Below are positions 60,001 through 64,000 of a stretch of DNA of 64,000 nt, in pieces. The position numbers and the translations under genes were made by a program. Source of the stretch: Opacimonas sp014872805. GTDB lineage: Bacteria > Pseudomonadota > Gammaproteobacteria > Enterobacterales > Alteromonadaceae. Numbering within the stretch: the first letter of the stretch is position 1; every line of letters begins with the position of its first letter. Location: assembly GCA_014872805.1 (NCBI GenBank), contig WKFN01000015.1:124001-188000 (forward strand), given 5' to 3'. The notes beneath the pieces were generated by a model. The model saw nothing but the letters and a program-made list of their open reading frames with translations. It ran no database searches and was not told the origin of the DNA.

Positions 60001-61243
60001 TGAAATCACAGTTATCGATGAAAACGGTCGTGAGAAAGAACGTTATAAAGTGCCATACGGTGCAATCCTAGCGCACGAAGACGGCACTCAAGTCAACGGT
60101 GGCGACATCGTAGCGAACTGGGATCCGCATACTCACCCAATCATTACTGAGCGTGCTGCGAAGATTTCATTTGCAGACGTAGATGAGTCAAACACCGAAA
60201 CGCAAACTGATGACCTCACGGGTTTATCTCGTATCGTTGTCAAAGACTTAGCCACCGTGAATGCCAAAGAGCCTAAGTTAATCCTTGAATCAGAAGAGTT
60301 TGGTTTACAAGAAATTCGCTTACCAAGTGGTACAGCAATACTTGCAACTAACGGTATGGACGCGAAAGAAGGTGACGTGTTAGCACGTATCCCTCAAGAA
60401 GGTTCTAAAAACCGTGACATTACCGGTGGTCTACCACGCGTTGCAGACTTGTTCGAAGCGCGTAAGCCGAAAGAGCCTGCGATTTTAGCAGAGCACACGG
60501 GTATCATTGGTTTTGGTAAAGAAACCAAAGGTAAGAAGCGTTTGACCATTACTCGTGCTGACAATGGTGACGTGTACGAAGAGATGATTCCAAAATGGCG
60601 TCAACTTAACGTGTTTGAAGGTGAATCAGTGCAAAAAGGTGAGGTGATCGCCGATGGTCCTGAGTCACCACATGATATCTTGCGTCTGCGCGGTATCAGT
60701 GCAGTCTCTAACTACATCGTGAACGAAGTACAAGAAGTCTATCGTTTACAAGGTGTAAAGATCAACGATAAGCACATCGAAGTCGTTATTCGTCAGATGC
60801 TACGTAAGTGTATCATTCTAGATGCAGGTGATTCACAGTTCTTAGAAGGCGAGCAGTTAGAAGTTTCACAAGTGAAAATTGCTAACCGTGCGCTGGAGAA
60901 AGAAGGCAAAGTGCCTGCTAAGTACGAAACACAGCTGTTGGGTATTACCAAAGCATCACTTTCAACTGAGTCATTTATCTCAGCTGCTTCATTCCAAGAG
61001 ACCACGCGTGTCCTTACGGAAGCTGCAGTACAAGGTAAAGAAGATGAGTTACGCGGTCTGAAAGAGAACGTTATCGTAGGTCGTCTGATTCCTGCTGGTA
61101 CTGGTTTTGCGTATCACGAAAAACGTGCAGCGCGTAAAGCGGGTGCGGAAGTTGAATTGTCTATGACAGCGGATGAAGCTGCGGCGGCAATCACTGAAGC
61201 GTTAAACGCCGAAACTGAAATGCCACAGACTGACGAAGAATAA
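57062..61243 (+). CDS. rpoC: DNA-directed RNA polymerase subunit beta'
   Basis: The 1393-residue protein has the N-terminal zinc ribbon ([20 protein letters not shown], about 70-88), the active-site motif NADFDGDQM near residue 459 that binds catalytic magnesium, the bridge helix/trigger loop region ([19 protein letters not shown]), and the second zinc site [11 protein letters not shown] near 886. It is a single split-free chain, as in other proteobacteria. It starts within the rpoB stop (TAATG) and is followed by a strong terminator. Confidence 0.98.
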   Translation: [1393 protein letters not shown]

Positions 61244-61267
61244 TTTGTTCAGTCAGCAATGAATATG

Positions 61268-61294
61268 AAACGCACCTCCGGGTGCGTTTTTTTT
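61268..61294 (+). terminator. Rho-independent terminator after rpoC
   Basis: AAACGCACC (61268-61276) pairs with GGTGCGTTT (61281-61289) around a TCCG loop closed by C-G, an UNCG-type tetraloop like that after nusG, then T to 61294. Confidence 0.92.
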
Positions 61295-61773
61295 GGTAAA
61301 AAACGAGGTATTCAATTTACAGTTTTATGAACGCTTGTCTATAACTCGAATTTTAAAACTACTTTGAAGGTTTAGGTTTGCCTTGGATAACTAGCTACAA
61401 GAATCTATCGCACTCTAACAAGTTAAGTGAATCCAAAATAGAGGATCAGCGGTCTTGCGATATCGTTAAAGGCATGGCAAATGATTGTGTAACCAACCCA
61501 GCGCTAGTAGGTTTAATTAATTAAAAAGAGCGATAACAATTCACTTGTATTCCTTAACACCACCAATAAGGAGCCTTTGACCAAATACGGTTTGATTAAA
61601 CCTTGACTTTTTACCCATTCACCTTCATAATTTCGCGTCCTTAAATTAGGCGATGTTCTCGCTAAACCTTAAGAAACACAGAGTTTTTGCTGGAATACGA
61701 GCATATTTCACAAAAATGACACGTTGGTAATGTATAAGCATTGCCGTATTTTTATTTACTCAGGAGCTAGTTA
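61295..61773. other. Long intergenic region rpoC-rpsL
   Basis: These 479 bases hold the rpsL promoter and about 130 bases of leader but no gene I can support. A 48-codon open frame from TTG 61378 to TAA 61524 has no Shine-Dalgarno and no recognisable family. TTTAATTAATTAAA (61512-61525) is an AT-rich palindrome. The first 300 bases may be remnant DNA. Confidence 0.5.
61603..61631 (+). promoter_or_regulatory. Predicted promoter of rpsL-rpsG-fusA
   Basis: TTGACT (61603-61608), 17 bases, CATAAT (61626-61631), followed by TTCGCGTCCTT, the same GC-rich start motif as the rpsF, tRNA-Trp and rplK promoters. Confidence 0.8.
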
Positions 61774-62148
61774 ATGGCAACAGTTAACCAGTTAGTGCGT
61801 AAGCCTCGTAAGAAGCCAGTTGCAAAAAGCAACGTTGCGGCTTTAGAAGCTTGCCCACAACGTCGTGGTGTATGTACTCGCGTATATACAACTACGCCAA
61901 AGAAGCCGAACTCTGCATTACGTAAAGTATGTCGTGTTCGTTTGACCAACGGTTTTGAAGTGTCTTCATACATCGGTGGTGAAGGTCACAACTTACAAGA
62001 GCACAGCGTGGTATTGATTCGCGGTGGTCGTGTGAAAGATTTACCAGGTGTTCGTTATCACACAGTTCGCGGTACATTAGACTGCGCTGGCGTAAGCGAT
62101 CGTAAGCAAGCCCGTTCTAAGTACGGCGCTAAACGGCCCAAGTCATAA
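61774..62148 (+). CDS. rpsL: 30S ribosomal protein S12
   Basis: The 124-residue protein has the S12 signature TTPKKPNSALRKVCRVRLTNG and the decoding-centre loops KKPNS (Lys42 region) and GGRVKDLPGVRYH. Both lysine positions where streptomycin resistance arises are wild-type. It is essential for decoding accuracy. CAGGAG precedes the ATG. It begins the streptomycin operon. Confidence 0.98.
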   Translation: MATVNQLVRKPRKKPVAKSNVAALEACPQRRGVCTRVYTTTPKKPNSALRKVCRVRLTNGFEVSSYIGGEGHNLQEHSVVLIRGGRVKDLPGVRYHTVRGTLDCAGVSDRKQARSKYGAKRPKS

Positions 62149-62151
62149 CGG

Positions 62152-62219
62152 TTCTCCGTTAGTAAGGCCAAACATTAATATTTAATGAGTTTTGGGAAAC
62201 CCCTGAATTCTACGGAGAA
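62152..62219 (+). promoter_or_regulatory. rpsL-rpsG intercistronic structure, candidate S7 operator
   Basis: TTCTCCGT (62152-62159) can pair with ACGGAGAA (62212-62219), sequestering the GGAG that serves rpsG. In E. coli S7 binds between these genes to repress the distal genes, so this structure is a plausible equivalent. Confidence 0.45.
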
Positions 62220-62224
62220 TTAAG

Positions 62225-62695
62225 ATGCCAAGAAGAAGAGTCGTAGGACAACGTAAAATCCTACCAGATCCTAAGTTCAAATCAGAACTACTTGCAAAAT
62301 TCATGAACGTCGTCATGTTAGACGGCAAAAAATCAACAGCTGAGAAAATCGTTTACGGTGCGCTTGATATTGTTGCTGAAAAAACTGGCAAAGCACACTT
62401 AGATGTATTTGAAGATGCACTAGAGAACATCCGTCCTACAGTCGAGGTTAAATCTCGTCGTGTGGGTGGTTCTACGTACCAAGTACCAGTAGAAGTTCGC
62501 CCAGTACGTCGTAATGCACTAGGTATGCGTTGGTTAGTTGAAGCGTCACGTAAACGCGGTGAAAAATCAATGGCTCAGCGCTTAGCGGCAGAAATGCTCG
62601 ATGCCTCTGAAAACAAAGGTTCTGCGGTTAAGAAGCGTGAAGACGTGCACCGCATGGCTGAAGCGAACAAAGCGTTTGCACATTACCGCTGGTAA
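62225..62695 (+). CDS. rpsG: 30S ribosomal protein S7
   Basis: The 156-residue protein starts MPRRRVVGQRKILPDPKFKS and contains the S7 signature DVFEDALENIRPTVEVKSRRVGGSTYQVP (landmarks only), ending KREDVHRMAEANKAFAHYRW. S7 starts assembly of the 30S head. ACGGAG before the ATG is also part of a possible regulatory stem. fusA follows after 35 bases. Confidence 0.97.
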   Translation: MPRRRVVGQRKILPDPKFKSELLAKFMNVVMLDGKKSTAEKIVYGALDIVAEKTGKAHLDVFEDALENIRPTVEVKSRRVGGSTYQVPVEVRPVRRNALGMRWLVEASRKRGEKSMAQRLAAEMLDASENKGSAVKKREDVHRMAEANKAFAHYRW

Positions 62696-62730
62696 GCTGG
62701 TAATAACAACCTAGGGAATAAGAGGAATTT

Positions 62731-64000
62731 ATGGCTCGTCAGACTCCGATCGAACGCTATCGTAATATTGGGATTTGTGCGCACGTTGATGCGGGCAAAA
62801 CCACGACGACTGAGCGTGTGTTGTTCTACACAGGTCTATCCCACAAAATTGGTGAAGTGCACGATGGTGCCGCCACCATGGATTGGATGGAACAAGAACA
62901 AGAGCGGGGCATTACCATTACCTCAGCTGCGACGACTTGCTTTTGGGCAGGTATGGAACAGCAATTCCCACAACACCGCATCAACATAATTGATACGCCA
63001 GGGCACGTTGACTTCACCATTGAAGTGGAACGTTCACTGCGCGTATTAGATGGTGCGGTTGTCGTATTCTGTGGTTCTTCAGGTGTTGAGCCACAATCTG
63101 AAACGGTATGGCGTCAAGCTGACAAATACGAAGTGCCACGCATGGTATTTGTCAACAAGATGGACCGTGCTGGGGCAGATTTTATGCGTGTGGTCGAACA
63201 GATCCGCAAACGCTTAGGCGCACAATGTGTGCCGATTCAATTGAACATGGGCGCAGAAGAAAACTTCGTCGGTGTCATTGATTTGATCAAAATGAAAGCC
63301 ATCAACTGGAACCCAGATGATCAAGGTATGACGTTTACCTATGATGACATCCCAGCTGAATACGCAGATGAAGCAGAAGAACTTCGCACAGAATTAGTGG
63401 AAGCTGCTGCAGAAGCCAATGAAGAGTTGATGGACAAATACCTTGAGGGTGAAGAACTCTCAGAGAGCGAAATCAAAGCCGCATTAAGACAACGAACAAT
63501 CAACAACGAAATCGTCTTAGCTACGTGTGGTTCTGCATTCAAAAACAAAGGCGTGCAAGCCGTGCTTGATGCCGTAGTCGAATATTTACCTTCGCCTACA
63601 GAAGTCAAAGCGATTACTGGTATCTTGGACGACAAAGACGAAACTGAAGCGTCTCGCGAATCAGACGATAATGCACCATTTTCGGCATTGGCGTTCAAGA
63701 TCGCAACCGATCCGTATGTCGGTACCCTGACCTTTTTCCGCGTATATTCTGGTGTCGTCAACACTGGTGATACCGTGTATAACCCCGTCAAAGGCAAGCG
63801 CGAACGTTTCGGCCGCATTGTACAAATGCATGCAAATGATCGCGAGGAGCTCAAAGAAGTCCGCGCAGGTGACATCGCAGCAGCGATTGGTCTAAAAGAC
63901 GTCACAACGGGTGATACCTTATGTGACCCGAGCAATATCATTACGCTTGAGCGCATGGAATTCCCTGATCCGGTTATTTCTATTGCTGTAGAGCCTCGTT
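62731..64000 (+). CDS. fusA: Elongation factor G, N-terminal part (cut by window edge)
   Basis: The frame from ATG 62731 (AGAGG upstream) runs off the window after about 423 codons. It starts MARQTPIERYRNIGICAHVD and has G1 AHVDAGKTTT, the switch-I RGITITSAATT, G3 DTPGHVDF and G4 NKMDRAGAD. The domain II beginning (PFSALAFKIATDPYVGTLTF) is also visible. EF-G drives translocation and, with RRF, ribosome recycling. Position after rpsG is the canonical str-operon EF-G. A tuf gene would be expected beyond the edge. Confidence 0.97.
   Translation, partial: MARQTPIERYRNIGICAHVDAGKTTTTERVLFYTGLSHKIGEVHDGAATMDWMEQEQERGITITSAATTCFWAGMEQQFPQHRINIIDTPGHVDFTIEVERSLRVLDGAVVVFCGSSGVEPQSETVWRQADKYEVPRMVFVNKMDRAGADFMRVVEQIRKRLGAQCVPIQLNMGAEENFVGVIDLIKMKAINWNPDDQGMTFTYDDIPAEYADEAEELRTELVEAAAEANEELMDKYLEGEELSESEIKAALRQRTINNEIVLATCGSAFKNKGVQAVLDAVVEYLPSPTEVKAITGILDDKDETEASRESDDNAPFSALAFKIATDPYVGTLTFFRVYSGVVNTGDTVYNPVKGKRERFGRIVQMHANDREELKEVRAGDIAAAIGLKDVTTGDTLCDPSNIITLERMEFPDPVISIAVEPR

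Noticed and set aside
61378..61524. 48-codon open frame after rpoC
   Set aside because: No Shine-Dalgarno, TTG only, no recognised family; kept as part of an intergenic note.

Overview
The window is chromosomal DNA of a gammaproteobacterium, most probably a marine member of the Alteromonadales. I infer this from housekeeping gene order (rpsF-rpsR-rplI-dnaB; queG/nnrD-tsaE-amiB-mutL-miaA-hfq-hflX-hflK-hflC; tRNA-Trp-secE-nusG-rplKAJL-rpoBC; rpsL-rpsG-fusA) and from protein sequences close to enterobacterial ones. Genus cannot be fixed by eye. I see no prophage, insertion sequence, integron or CRISPR array. Both window edges cut genes (a DUF5916 protein at the left, fusA at the right).

Layout. 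1-4.4 kb: end of a DUF5916 outer-membrane-type protein, then ribosomal proteins S6, S18 and L9 and the replicative helicase DnaB. 4.4-7.9 kb: an OmpA-family gene broken by an in-frame TGA, a Zur-like Fur regulator, NudC and HemE. 7.9-18.9 kb: the conserved queG / nnrD-to-hflC block (tRNA modification, metabolite repair, cell-wall amidase, mismatch repair, Hfq, HflX and the FtsH modulator HflKC). 19-25.8 kb: AbgT-type transporter, ferrochelatase, DUF4112 protein with a 46-residue partner, a TauE/SafE permease with a DUF2237 protein, a UbiG that looks alphaproteobacterial in type, a glutathione S-transferase and an HD-domain protein.

25.8-36.4 kb is the accessory-looking core. The four members of the 'DNA ligase-associated' repair set (ATP-dependent ligase, beta-CASP exonuclease, Lhr-type helicase, metallophosphoesterase PdeM) are all present but split: a sugar symporter/alpha-glucosidase operon sits between exonuclease and helicase, and a TcyP-like cystine transporter sits between helicase and phosphoesterase. 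36.5-41.2 kb: agmatine-to-putrescine genes (aguA, aguB), then divergent folM and folE around a 24-bp perfect palindrome, followed by a lipocalin and a DinB-like protein. 41.3-49 kb: a two-domain acyltransferase resembling bifunctional ornithine-lipid synthases, pyrC, dbpA, a MAPEG protein, a tiny secreted peptide, an RraA-like protein and an ABC exporter. 49-64 kb: tRNA-Trp and the main transcription/translation operons with recognisable leaders, attenuators and terminators.

The strongest unusual signals are the nonsense codon in the ompA-like gene, the split ligase-associated repair cassette, the folE/folM palindrome that overlaps both divergent promoters, and a shared CGCG(T/C)CC start-site motif at the four best translation-gene promoters.
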